From positions 19,353,501 to 19,417,500 of the forward strand of contig JAFFJZ010000006.1 in NCBI GenBank assembly GCA_018340375.1: a DNA stretch of 64,000 nt, read 5' to 3'. Below are positions 54,804 to 63,535 of this stretch, piece after piece (the stretch's first letter is position 1; every line of letters starts with the position of its first letter). Under the pieces are notes generated by a model. That model worked only from the letters and a program-made list of their open reading frames with translations, was not told the origin of the DNA and did not search any database. Both the position numbers and the translations under genes were made by a program. This DNA comes from Gonatopus flavifemur (taxonomy: Eukaryota > Arthropoda > Insecta > Hymenoptera > Dryinidae).

Positions 54804-55039
54804 CCCGTACAGCACAACCACCGATTCTCCACCCAGGACTTCGGTGGACTGGAGGTGGAGAATCAGTGGAGAAATGAGAGCCGTGGAAATAAGGGAGAGT
54901 CTCCGTTGAGGCAACGTGGATTTGTCCGCTCCCTTTATTTTCAATCTCCCTTATTTCTACGGCTCTCATTTCTCCACTGATTCTCCACCTCCAGTCCACC
55001 GAAGTCCTGGGTGGAGAATCGGTGGTTGTGCTGTACGGG
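54804..55039. mobile_element. Near-perfect CCC...GGG palindrome, 236 bp, TSD CT
   Basis: It starts CCCGTACAGCACAACCACCG and ends CGGTGGTTGTGCTGTACGGG, exact complements; CT flanks both (54802-54803, 55040-55041). The arms are almost perfect for more than 90 bp, through CTCCACCCAGGACTTCGGTG and GGAGAATCAGTGGAGAAATG, around a loop near 54895-54935. High conservation suggests recent insertion. Confidence 0.95.
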
Positions 55040-55136
55040 CTGTTGAAAAAGTTATTTGAATTTGAATGTAATGCGATTTGAGTGCACTCCTCTTCGAATC
55101 TGCCCGAGCAAGCGTTATATTATTAGCACTCGCTAG

Positions 55137-55253
55137 CCCTATTTAAAGAATCTCATTGAACCGATTGATTCTCATTGATTCCGATGTAGAAAACCGATTC
55201 AAACCCATTAAAAATGGATTCTCAATCGATTCAATGAGATTCTTTAAACAGGG
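55137..55253. mobile_element. CCC...GGG foldback, 117 bp, TSD AG
   Basis: It starts CCCTATTTAAAGAATCTCAT and ends ATGAGATTCTTTAAACAGGG; AG flanks both (55135-55136, 55254-55255). The interior has alternating GATTGATTCTCATTG / CAATCGATTC words. The same family occurs at 58590-58676. Confidence 0.9.
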
Positions 55254-55364
55254 AGGACTTTACAAGTTTCCCGCTAGTCACTATATAGACTCTCACTAGG
55301 GGCTTGGTTAGATTCTCGTAAGAGCCTAAACAGGTCCATGATGAATGGCGTTGCTAGGGTGTTC

Positions 55365-57921
55365 ATGATTGGTTCTTACTCTAAAGATCAAGTGATGAAG
55401 AAAATCATGGGATTTAATAATCTCCCACATATTTTCCTATTGAACTTCAATGATTTCGGACTTCAAAAATGTTAATAGGAAATCAGATGGAACTGACAAA
55501 AGCACACCTTATTTCCTGATAAGATTAAAGGGGTCTTTGTCACCAGAGAAGCTCTGAAACTTTTGCATCAATTCGATATGAGTGTAAGGAGAGTGCTGGA
55601 ATAATTTACACGATAAGAAATTATGCATTTGAAATTGCCGTTTGTCTCGCATTCGTTCATTACGCGTTTAAATGTATTCGAACTCTATTGCTCGGAGAGC
55701 TCGAGGGCTATCTGAAATGGAAGCTACTTCGTGTCATCTTCATCAACAAAGTTGCGTGGAATTTAAAAAATCATGACTTTGAAAAAAAAAAAGTAAACAC
55801 AAAATGAATGGTGTTATCTTATGAAAATCTTCTCCAAAATGTATTTATGAAAGGAAAAAAAAACGTAGACATCCGCTGATCGAAGTTTTATCTCAAAGCA
55901 AGCATAAATGCTGTGTATTCAATGAGTTCATAAAGCAAATAAAATTTCATTCCAATGCACTAGAGAAGAAAAGTACATATTCTCTTACATTAATAAAGAA
56001 AATAGTTACAACGAATTATACTTGATACTGTATACATTCATACAATACACTTCCATTAGGGAGTGCCAGCAACCTGTGATGTAAAATCGATTAATGAGGT
56101 ATGTGGCAATCTTTCACCCGATTGTACGATGATTATTAAAATACGTATTACTCACAGGTATGTTTGAATAACGATGGTATAAATTCTGTCGCCCTCTCTT
56201 TTCAATATGCCATCGATGGATGACGAGTGATTTATGCGTGAATATTGCAAATTGTGCAATAGATCTTTCCAGTAAATTCTGAAAATTAATTTTTCTTCAA
56301 TACTTTGAGAGAAAAAAAATAAAATAAAAGATGAGCAATGGATTTGCAATGTGCTTGAATGTACGATGTCATTCGGATGGAAGAACACCTCGTGCTGACA
56401 CCGAATAAAATAAATTCATTCGAGCCCTCCCCCAACGTTTCGTGATTGGATCATTATATTCAATTAGATTCCCCACACTGCATCGTGTGCAAGCAGAAAG
56501 TGTGATGCATTAGTTGGTCCTGTACGTAAAAGATATCTCACATGTGTGTAAGTAAAAGAGTTCTTTCGACCGAGGCGAAATATTTGCTATAGCAAATCAG
56601 CCCTCGGGAACTCGTGATTGGACTATTAGATTCAATTAGATACCACTGCGCGCGTCCGTGTTATCCTAATAAACGTGTGTGGTAGTTCGTAAGATAGACC
56701 TTTTACAACACGATGAATCGTTGACGATCGTCACATGCCGCTGTTGAATTATCATATTCACCACACATGTGCTCGTCGCTTCTGCGCGCATGTGTTTTCA
56801 AACCGAATGTGAGAATTCTACAAGACGGGTATTATTATAATTCTCCCTCTGCGATATGCGCATCGCTATACATCGACACGAGTTTGACGGGAACTCGTGT
56901 CGTTTTGAGTATTCTTGTTTTTTTTGAAGGATCAGATGTAACACGCGGTGGGAGGAATCATTACGTAATGCTCTTGTCAATATTGAATTTGGTGAGTTAA
57001 TGGAATTGCAGTCGAGAGAGAACAAAGATCGGTTATAAATATTCGGAGATATTGTTTGCAATATTATTTGCATATTTGAATAAACCAAATTTCTACTTCA
57101 ATACGAACCTCTCTCAATTGGACCAAATAAAAAATTTATTTTTCTGGATATAGTCAATCGTTCATTCGTTTACTCATTCATTCATTCATTCATTCATTCA
57201 TTCATTTCATTCGAATAGGCATTCCTTGTTGCATTGTGAGAAATTCTCATGGATAATGTATGTATAAACACTGGTGATTCATCAGATTTGGCAATACGTA
57301 AAGTACCGATATCCACGTGAACGTAATGAAACAATGAACGACAAGTGCATGGACTTACATCATCGAGATAAATGACGGTGCTCGAATGAAAGTGCACCGA
57401 AGAAAATTAATGATTTTAAATTCGTGTTGAAAAGACAAATGCTTGTTCGTAACGTACAATGAAACGGTGAGATACTGATAAAATGGACGATCGTAATTCA
57501 GGAAATCTCGACCGGAACAAATTACTGTGCACTCGGTTACACGGTAGGAAGCGACTCGTAATTTGCATGTGGAATCTCATGGACTTTGCGTACATAGTGA
57601 ACGGGAAAAAGGAAGAAAGCCACGTATGTGTTGTCGTTGAAAGACTACGTAGGACCCTAATGATCAGAATTACGATCACCTAGTCAATTGTGCATACATT
57701 TCGAATTGATCGATCCAAGGTATACCGCCTGTATTGACGATTCGAGATCATTATCAGAATAAATCAAGGGGAGCTTATTTAAAGGTTGCATTGTACCCTG
57801 GATCTACAACTTGATTCTCGTCCCTTTTGGAGAAAATATATCTGTTCTTCACAAAGAAAAAAGACCGATTGAGGTCAACTAGCGTCGTATTCTGTTTCAG
57901 AAAAAAATATGGCGATTTCGA
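55365..57921. other. Unassigned stretch with an ATTC microsatellite
   Basis: No gene or known repeat recognised apart from the tetranucleotide run listed separately. Two minus/plus frames near 57416-57683 overlap each other and carry no domain. Confidence 0.4.
57175..57208 (+). repeat. ATTC tetranucleotide microsatellite
   Basis: About eight uninterrupted CATT/ATTC units followed by a TTTC break. Confidence 0.95.
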
Positions 57922-58553
57922 CAGTGCCGGATTAAGGCGATTCACCACAAGCCAAGTTATCAGATCTCTCCCCCCAGTTTTCTCAGTAATCAATGAATAG
58001 AAGCAATTTTAATGAGCAGGTGCATCTTCTTGGGCTATTGAAAAAAACGCAGCTACTTTATTTTTCATTTTGTGTGTTCGTTTCTGAAAAAACTGGGGGG
58101 AGAAATTTGGAATCTATAGTAACTTTTGCAGGGAGTAATGAATCCCCTTAAGCACTAGGCCTACTTAGTAGCCTATAAGCACAGGCCTATGAGCCCCCAC
58201 CGATGAGAAGAAAAATTTTTTTTATATAAAAATCAAATAAAAATTCAACATTGATTTGAAAAAAAATAATACATAAATTAATGTGTTATTGTACTGATTG
58301 ATTTTATCACTCACAGTATTTTGAATCTAATGTTGAAGAGTAGTTAACTAATGCATTTATTTGGCCAATGAGTTTGGATTACAGCACGTTATTTTTCTTG
58401 TCAAAATATTCAGGTATGCTAAGGACATCGAATAAATTAATTAATTTGTTTAATTTATTTCGTAGCTCGGAGTTTTATATTTTGGACTTATCGTTTTCAA
58501 GCTGCCCCCACCAAAGTTTGCCTAGGGCCCCACTTTCGGTGAATCTGGCACGG
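57922..58553. mobile_element. hAT-type element, 632 bp, TSD GATTTCGA
   Basis: The left end is CAGTGCCGGATTAAGGCG; the right end, read on the minus strand, is CCGTGCCAGATTCACCG, a diverged TIR. The exact 8-bp repeat GATTTCGA is at 57914-57921 and 58554-58561. The interior contains TAGGCCTACTTAGTAGCC and GGGCCCC-type words. The plus frame that extends beyond its right end (58368-58670) is not a gene. Confidence 0.85.
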
Positions 58554-58589
58554 GATTTCGAGTTGATGACTTCTTTAATGCTTTTGTCA

Positions 58590-58676
58590 CCCTGCTTAAA
58601 GAATCTCATTGAACCGATTGATTCTGCATCAGAATCAATGAGAATCAATCGTTTCAATGAGATTCTTTAAGCAGGG
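58590..58676. mobile_element. CCC...GGG hairpin MITE, 87 bp
   Basis: It starts CCCTGCTTAAAGAATCTCAT and ends ATGAGATTCTTTAAGCAGGG, exact complements for 20 bp; the centre carries GATTCTGCATCAGAATC. Flanks are CA and TA, one mismatch from a 2-bp TSD. Close relative of 55137-55253. Confidence 0.85.
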
Positions 58677-58756
58677 TAACCGCCTCGAAAGACTTCTGTT
58701 AGAAATCAACCAAATGATGTTGCACAGTTCGGAATAGGTGATAATCCGAAAAGGCG

Positions 58757-58832
58757 CACGGAGAAAAAAGAGATTCGCTGTGACAGCGAAATCTGATTTT
58801 CCTGGGGTGCTACAATCTATTTGCTAGAGGCA
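58757..58832. repeat. GCTG/CAGC MITE, left part only
   Basis: CACGGAGAAAAAAGAGATTCGC, TGTGACAGCGAAATCTGATT and CTACAATCTATTTGCTAGAG, then replaced by the element that follows. Confidence 0.75.
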
Positions 58833-59212
58833 AAGGTGGTATAATGGGCCCCGCTGGTAATATGGGCTCCCTCGGTATCTGATTATCTAGGTCACGAATT
58901 CTAGCAGTGAACACTAAAACTACAAGAACTAGTTCCCAAACGACACTGTAGATCGCGCTGACTGCTCAACTGTGATGATTTGTAATATATCAAGCAGTGA
59001 ATTTTGTCGTCTTCATCAAAAGTCTGAAAGGTAAGAGTTTGACTTGATAATACTACGGTTTTTTCATTTCCACTGGTAAAACCAAGTACAGGTATGTATT
59101 TGGTATGCTATAAGGATTGTGTTTTAAATGAAGTGATGTCAGTTTACTTATCAAGTTGAGTGTAGGAAAATTTCATTTTCCAAGATGGGCAGTGGATATA
59201 CAGGCTCCTTGC

Positions 59213-59979
59213 CAGAGCCGTACGGAGGTGATTTTGCGCCCCTGGCAGAATCACCATTATTGCGCCCCTTTGTGAAGTTATTTATAACTGTATAGGATTT
59301 TTGATAACACATTGAGAGCAGTATTAAAACTGTACCTGTATAAATAGACAGCAAACATGAAATCAAGGATAGGAAGCAAAGTCTATTCGATTTACTGATA
59401 AACGCGTTAGAACCAGCAGAACGTTTGTGAAACCAAACAAATAACAACAGAGCAGGGGCGGAGCACCATACTGTATCTAATTTTGCCAAGTATACTTCTG
59501 GAGACATTGTAATATTGTCAGAATATTCTGGAGATATTACTGAGACATTTGTGCTATATGGGTACTGGAGAATATTGATGAGAAAATTTTCAAAATTTTT
59601 TTCGAGGTATATAGACCAATCAATTCAGGATTCTCTGAAATCAAAAATGAATAGGACATGAGAGGAAGGTTTTTGCGACAGTAGACTGGCGAATTTTACC
59701 AAGTACGGGGAAGGAAATTGATGAGAAAACTTTTTAAATTCGTTATTATATATATCATCAGTCATATATATATATATATATCAGTACGAAAAACCGACGG
59801 AAAACGTCGAAAAAATCACTACTCGATCGCAATTGGTCGTATAGTACCATCGGTGCCATTCCGCCGCGTGGGAGGACGCCCTGAGGTACGTTCGAGCGGG
59901 CGTTTGAGTATTGCATGCGGCTTCTCAATTTTGCGCCCCTAGCGGGGGCTACTTCCGCCACCCTATCCCTACGGTGCTG
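59213..59979. mobile_element. hAT element, 767 bp, TSD CTCCTTGC
   Basis: It starts CAGAGCCGTACGGAGG and ends CCCTATCCCTACGGTGCTG (complement CAGCACCGTAGGGATAGGG). The exact 8-bp repeat CTCCTTGC is at 59205-59212 and 59980-59987. Subterminal TTTTGCGCCCCT occurs inverted and direct. The minus frame 59151-59507 is across its left end and not a gene. A fragment of the 37.6-kb CCC family is nested at 59497-59562. Confidence 0.95.
59497..59562. repeat. End fragment of the 37.6-kb CCC family
   Basis: The complement reads CCCATATAGCACAAATGTCTC, AGTAATATCTCCAGAATATT, matching the left end of 37636-38196 (CCCACATAGCACACAATGTC). Confidence 0.75.
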
Positions 59980-60010
59980 CTCCTTGCACTGCGGGTATTA
60001 TGGGCCCCGG

Positions 60011-60139
60011 GCTATATGTTGTGAAGAGGCGTTTTCTGAAAACACGAGAGGTGAACTGTGGATTAAGTGTGTGATTTGTGATATGTGGGCTCACAATGAT
60101 TGTGCTGCTTGCGAGAAAAGATGTATACAACTCCTGTAA
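60011..60139 (+). pseudogene. Zinc-binding tail of a DDE transposase (Tigger/jerky type), remnant
   Basis: The plus-strand translation from 60011 reads AICCEEAFSENTRGELWIKC, VICDMWAHNDCAACEKRC and then stops. The pattern CC...ELWIKCxxCxxWAHxxCxxC is a PHD/treble-clef-like zinc site that I know from the C-terminus of many insect pogo-type (DDE_1) transposon proteins. Nothing upstream in frame encodes the catalytic domain: the left neighbour is the hAT element ending at 59979. It is therefore a C-terminal stub. It could alternatively be a PHD-like exon of a host gene, which I consider less likely given the surrounding inverted GGGCCCC termini. Confidence 0.5.
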
Positions 60140-60230
60140 ATGAATTAAAACGAAAAAATTGCCAGTTGGTTCATAATAAGTTACTTTCTTTTATTTTAAC
60201 ACGGTATCCAAGCGTACCTTCAATATCCAG

Positions 60231-60584
60231 GGTGGCGCAAAAGTCTGGAAACACTCCCATAACTTTTGAACGGGGCGTGATAATTGGATCAAATTTTTTT
60301 TCAATCAAAGAAGAAATTAAGGACTATCTTAACGGGGGACTTTGAGTTCCCCAGCCCTGTAGAGGACGATAGGGGAGGAAAGGGGGTCGAAATCTCAAAC
60401 GAGACGGGGGAGCTTGTCTTACGTCATTCGATAGGGGTTTCCAACCCGAATCCAGCGGTTTTTTGTTTTTTGAAATCGGAACATTTTTCACTGAGTTATC
60501 GTAATTTTAATACTCTGATGTGGCAAAGTCTGGAAACACCCCCATAACTTTTGAACGGGGCATGATAATTGGGTCAAATTTTTT
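60231..60584. repeat. Direct repeat, spacing about 285 bp
   Basis: AAGTCTGGAAACACTCCCAT, AACTTTTGAACGGGGCGTGA, TAATTGGATCAAATTTTTTT (from 60241) recurs nearly unchanged from 60526. The spacer carries GC-rich AGGGGAGGAAAGGGGG and GACGGGGGAGC. Element type unknown. Confidence 0.8.
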
Positions 60585-60690
60585 TTGGATCGGATTCATA
60601 TTTTATATGAATTTATGGGTAAATGAACATTTTTTCTCGATTGTTGTCCTGTTTAGTTTTACATAGCCATCTTGGGGCCCATATTACCCG

Positions 60691-60974
60691 CATGAAATAT
60701 AAGAATTTTTGTTATCTTTCTCAGTGAACTAGAAAAAGGAAGATTTGTGAAATGAATTTTTACATAAAAATACGGAAGATTACGAATATTGTAGAAAAAT
60801 TAATAGGTAGGATTGAAATTTTAAACGCTGAACGTTAAAGTTTATAAAGCGTATAGTAAAATTCAGTGATTCATTCGCAATCTCCTGTATTTTTATGTAA
60901 GAATTCATTTCACAAGCCTTCCTGCTTCTGGTTCAGCAAGCAAAATGAGGAAGTGGAGTATATTTTTCTCCGTG
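60691..60974. mobile_element. Foldback MITE with CTCCGTG end, copy 2 of the 14.5-kb family
   Basis: Inverted relative to 14518-14821: AATATAAGAATTTTTGTTATC, GAACTAGAAAAAGGAAG, ACATAAAAATACGGAAGATT and AAGCCTTCCTGCTTCTGGTT follow in order. The right end TATATTTTTCTCCGTG is followed by TA (60975-60976); the left end is replaced by the pogo-like relic. Confidence 0.8.
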
Positions 60975-60976
60975 TA

Positions 60977-61408
60977 TGAGCCATCGAACGAAACAAATGG
61001 TAATCAGATGGAGCAGTATCTGGAGAATACGGCGAGTGGAGTAGAATTTCCCATTTGAGTGTTTCCAGGTAGTATGTTTCCCCCGGTTTTGCAACCTGCG
61101 GACGAGCATTGTCGCGCAGCAAAATGACTTTGTCGTGTCTGTTGGTGTATTCCGGCCGTTTTTCTTTAAATGCACGGCTCAAGCGCATCAATTGTAGTCG
61201 GTTACGACCCCTAGTTATGGTCTCATTTGGTTTCAGCAGTTCATAATAAATCACACCATCTGATTTCACCAAATGCAGAGCAGGAGCTTAGATTCATGGA
61301 CATTCGGCTTTGCTACTGATTGTGATGGTTGACCGGACTTTAGATTGTCATAATGGATCTATTTTTCATCGCCAGTAACAATTCGATGCAAGAAACCTTT
61401 TCCTTTCA
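60977..61408 (-). pseudogene. mariner transposase fragment, second lineage
   Basis: Minus strand. From 61408 inwards it reads FLHRIVTGDEK, stop, IHYDN (first catalytic Asp in GDEK), KPNVHESKLLLCIW, then a one-base deletion, SDGVIYYELLKPNETITRG, HDKVILLRDNARP (second Asp; usual HDN is RDN), LLHSPYSPDTAPSDYHLFRS (third Asp present) and MAHT before the break at 60977. The DNARP, PNETIT and FRSMAH motifs differ from the Mos1-like copies at 25 and 42 kb, so it is a different mariner subfamily. Both ends are lost where TA MITEs adjoin (60974 and 61411). Inactive. Confidence 0.95.
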
Positions 61409-61410
61409 TA

Positions 61411-62378
61411 CACGGAAAAACCGGGTCCATTAATATTTAGAAAAATGACTGTCAATTCAGGGGAAAAAAGGATCGCTGAGAAATATTCGTAGTGAGTCTA
61501 CTGAAAATTCATAGTCGATGTATTAACAATTGATACCCATGTAACATAATATTCTTACAAAGAGCGTAGAAGCTTCGTAAATATTCATAGAAGATTTTTA
61601 GAACATTTGAATGGGACTGTTTCGAATATTCTAGGAACGATCGTACAATATGCGTACAAAGTTTGTAGGTAGATTGATGAGCAGCGCATGCGCAAGCTTC
61701 AGTAATGGCGGATAATGTTGTTGACCGGCGACAGACCCTTGGATAATATATTATTTCAATTTGTATTTGGGGAACGAGAAATTTGTAAATGTGCATTTTA
61801 ATATCCCGAATGTTTTGAGAGCGTCATGCGTGAAAAATAATCATCAAAAGTGTAATAAAATATTAGGAAATATCGTATATGTTATGATTGCTTGTTGCGA
61901 ATCATAAGTATCTCACCCATCCATGTGAATCCATAATATTGCTAAGAATTCATGATTACAGATGTTTAATGAGTGAAAAAATTGATTGTGAATTAGTTTT
62001 CGGTTATATGGAGAAGTTATATTGGCAGGAATTTTTATTTTGACAGCATTTTCTCATAATATTCCCACAATATTCGTGGCATGATATTCTGAGAATATTT
62101 GAAACAGGCTCATTCAAACATTCTGATAATGTGCGTAGAATATATTCGCACGTAATAAGAATCTCCATAGAATATTCGAATATCCTCAACGTACATTCTT
62201 AGAACATTCTCAGAACGTGCTTGTGCTACCTGGGATAGTTTTACTGTGAAAAATATCAATGAAACTATCAACTGTTAATATTTTGACTACGAATTTTTGG
62301 TAGACTCACTACGCATATTTTTCAGTCAGTAAATTGACAGTCATTTTTCTAAATATTGATAGATCCGGTCTTTCCGTG
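61411..62378. mobile_element. Foldback TA element with CACGGAAAAACC ends, 968 bp
   Basis: It starts CACGGAAAAACCGGGTCCAT and ends GATAGATCCGGTCTTTCCGTG, with TA at 61409-61410 and 62379-62380. Subterminal arms pair: TATTTAGAAAAATGACTGTC with GACAGTCATTTTTCTAAATA, and GTAGTGAGTCTAC with GTAGACTCACTAC. A CCC-type element is nested (next entry). Confidence 0.9.
61536..62234. mobile_element. CCC...GGG element nested in the foldback, 699 bp
   Basis: It starts CCCATGTAACATAATATTC and ends GAACGTGCTTGTGCTACCTGGG (complement CCCAGGTAGCACAAGC). ATA lies before the left end and after the right end. Arms carry AGAATATT / GAACATTCT words in inverted arrangement. Non-coding; the minus frame 61509-61796 crosses the boundary. 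Confidence 0.75.
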
Positions 62379-62388
62379 TATTGAAGTA

Positions 62389-62577
62389 CACAGTAAAAAA
62401 TGTGGGAAGTTTTTCTGCAGATTGTTGGTGGTTTTTGTCCCCTCATCGTGCGGGAATTGCTTTTTTGACAAAATGAAGGAGAAGTCCACTAAATTATGGT
62501 GAAACCTTCCCCATCTATGGTGGAATTTTGCTGACACCATTTTTTGGGGGAAAATTCCACAATTATTCTTTAGAGTG
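62389..62577. mobile_element. TA MITE with CACAGTAAAAAATG end, 189 bp
   Basis: It starts CACAGTAAAAAATGTGGGAAG and ends AAAATTCCACAATTATTCTTTAGAGTG; TA is at 62387-62388 and 62578-62579. It lies 8 bp from the end of the preceding element. GTGGGAAG / CTTCCCC and GTGGAATTTTGC / AAAATTCCAC words recur. Non-coding. Confidence 0.8.
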
Positions 62578-62579
62578 TA

Positions 62580-63417
62580 ATGAAGTAAAACTCCCCGCAA
62601 AAACACTTTATTCGGTAAAAATGTTGACATATTCGATATATTATAAAGTGTTGTTATTTACGATTCAAAGAAAAGTTATATAAAACAAATGCCGTCCGAT
62701 AATAGGAGCTGTTTCACAATGAATTGATTACTGTAGGTAACAACGGACTACTGTACCACCTACGCCAACTTTTGTAAAATGCTACTCTTCAATTCCAACA
62801 CCTAATATCAGGGGTTTGCAGATTTTTTCAGAATTTTTCCGTAAAATTCAGAGGAATTTTCGAATAAATGTTTCCTCACCAAGACGGTAGCGCCGGTATT
62901 CGATTAATTTTCTTTTCTGAATGAATCGTGAAGTCGCAAATCAGACAGCTATATGATACTCCACATTGTATTCAATCCCGGATCGAATGAACAAAACGAT
63001 GTGTTTTTTTCATTCTTCTGTTAAACGTTTACCTACAATTCATGAAATTAGCTCTCGGTGAAAGGAAACAAGCGATGTACCCGTTTACATCGAAGATGCA
63101 CATTCATTAAATTTAATTGAATACTCATGCTGGCTGTAAATTCGTTCACCGTCGCATATTTGTTATTTACGTCAACGACGGTGCTGTTATTGTGATCGGT
63201 GTCGAGTAATACCTTATTATAAAACATAATTAAACTACAGGCCATTGAGGTTATTAGAAAAAAGGTGTCAAATTAATTGATCGACAACAAGGCACTTGAT
63301 TGAGAAAAATGATTCACTTCGGTCGAAGAAGAAAAACGATTCGATGGAGAGTGAGTAATCAACTTACTGGATTTCATTGAAATGTTGCACTACCTTGGGT
63401 GAAGGAACACGAAGAAA
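62580..63417. other. Unassigned stretch
   Basis: AT-rich; no gene, repeat of this window or RNA recognised. Confidence 0.4.
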
Positions 63418-63535
63418 AGAGAATTCGCTGGGACAGCAAAGTCTGCAGGTTTTGCTGTGTACATTTCGCTGGAGCAACAAATATCGACTTCTCTAGTAAG
63501 ATTGGTTTACCATTCTATACATAATACATTTAAAA
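63418..63535. repeat. GCTG/CAGC MITE, left half
   Basis: CACGAAGAAAAGAGAATTCGC, TGGGACAGCAAAGTCTG, TTCGCTGGAGCAACAAATATCG and TTCTATACATAATAC; the rest has decayed. 63536-64000 holds nothing assignable except a possible scrap near 63775 (TTTGCTGGCAGTTTCAACAAG). Confidence 0.65.

Larger units (their letters stand above)
53227..55361. mobile_element. Element with CACCCTAGCA ends and 3-bp TSD TTC
   Basis: The ends CACCCTAGCA and TGCTAGGGTG are perfect 10-bp inverted repeats; TTC flanks both sides (53224-53226, 55362-55364). Subterminal CTATAGTGACTAG pairs with CTAGTCACTATATAG. CAC ends and a 3-bp TSD are as in the CACTA superfamily, but no transposase frame survives. Most of its 2.1 kb is nested material (53354-53806, 54804-55039, 55137-55253) and degenerate repeats. 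Confidence 0.7.
58833..60690. mobile_element. Relic of a pogo/Tigger-like element
   Basis: The left part carries GGTGGTATAATGGGCCCC and GCTGGTAATATGGGC; the right part ends GGGGCCCATATTACCC, the inverted form. Between them are an hAT insertion (59213-59979), a translated zinc-ligand segment (60011-60139) and a direct repeat. Ends and TSD are not resolved, and the DDE catalytic domain is absent, so this is an internally deleted relic. Confidence 0.4.

Noticed and set aside
57165..57215. Possible telomeric or centromeric satellite
   Set aside because: It is a simple ATTC tetranucleotide run of about 35 bp; no TTAGG-type repeat was seen.
4754..63535. CRISPR array or satellite suggested by the recurring GCTGTCACAGC words
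   Set aside because: Spacing is irregular, copies are flanked by transposon ends and TA duplications, and the window is eukaryotic in character.
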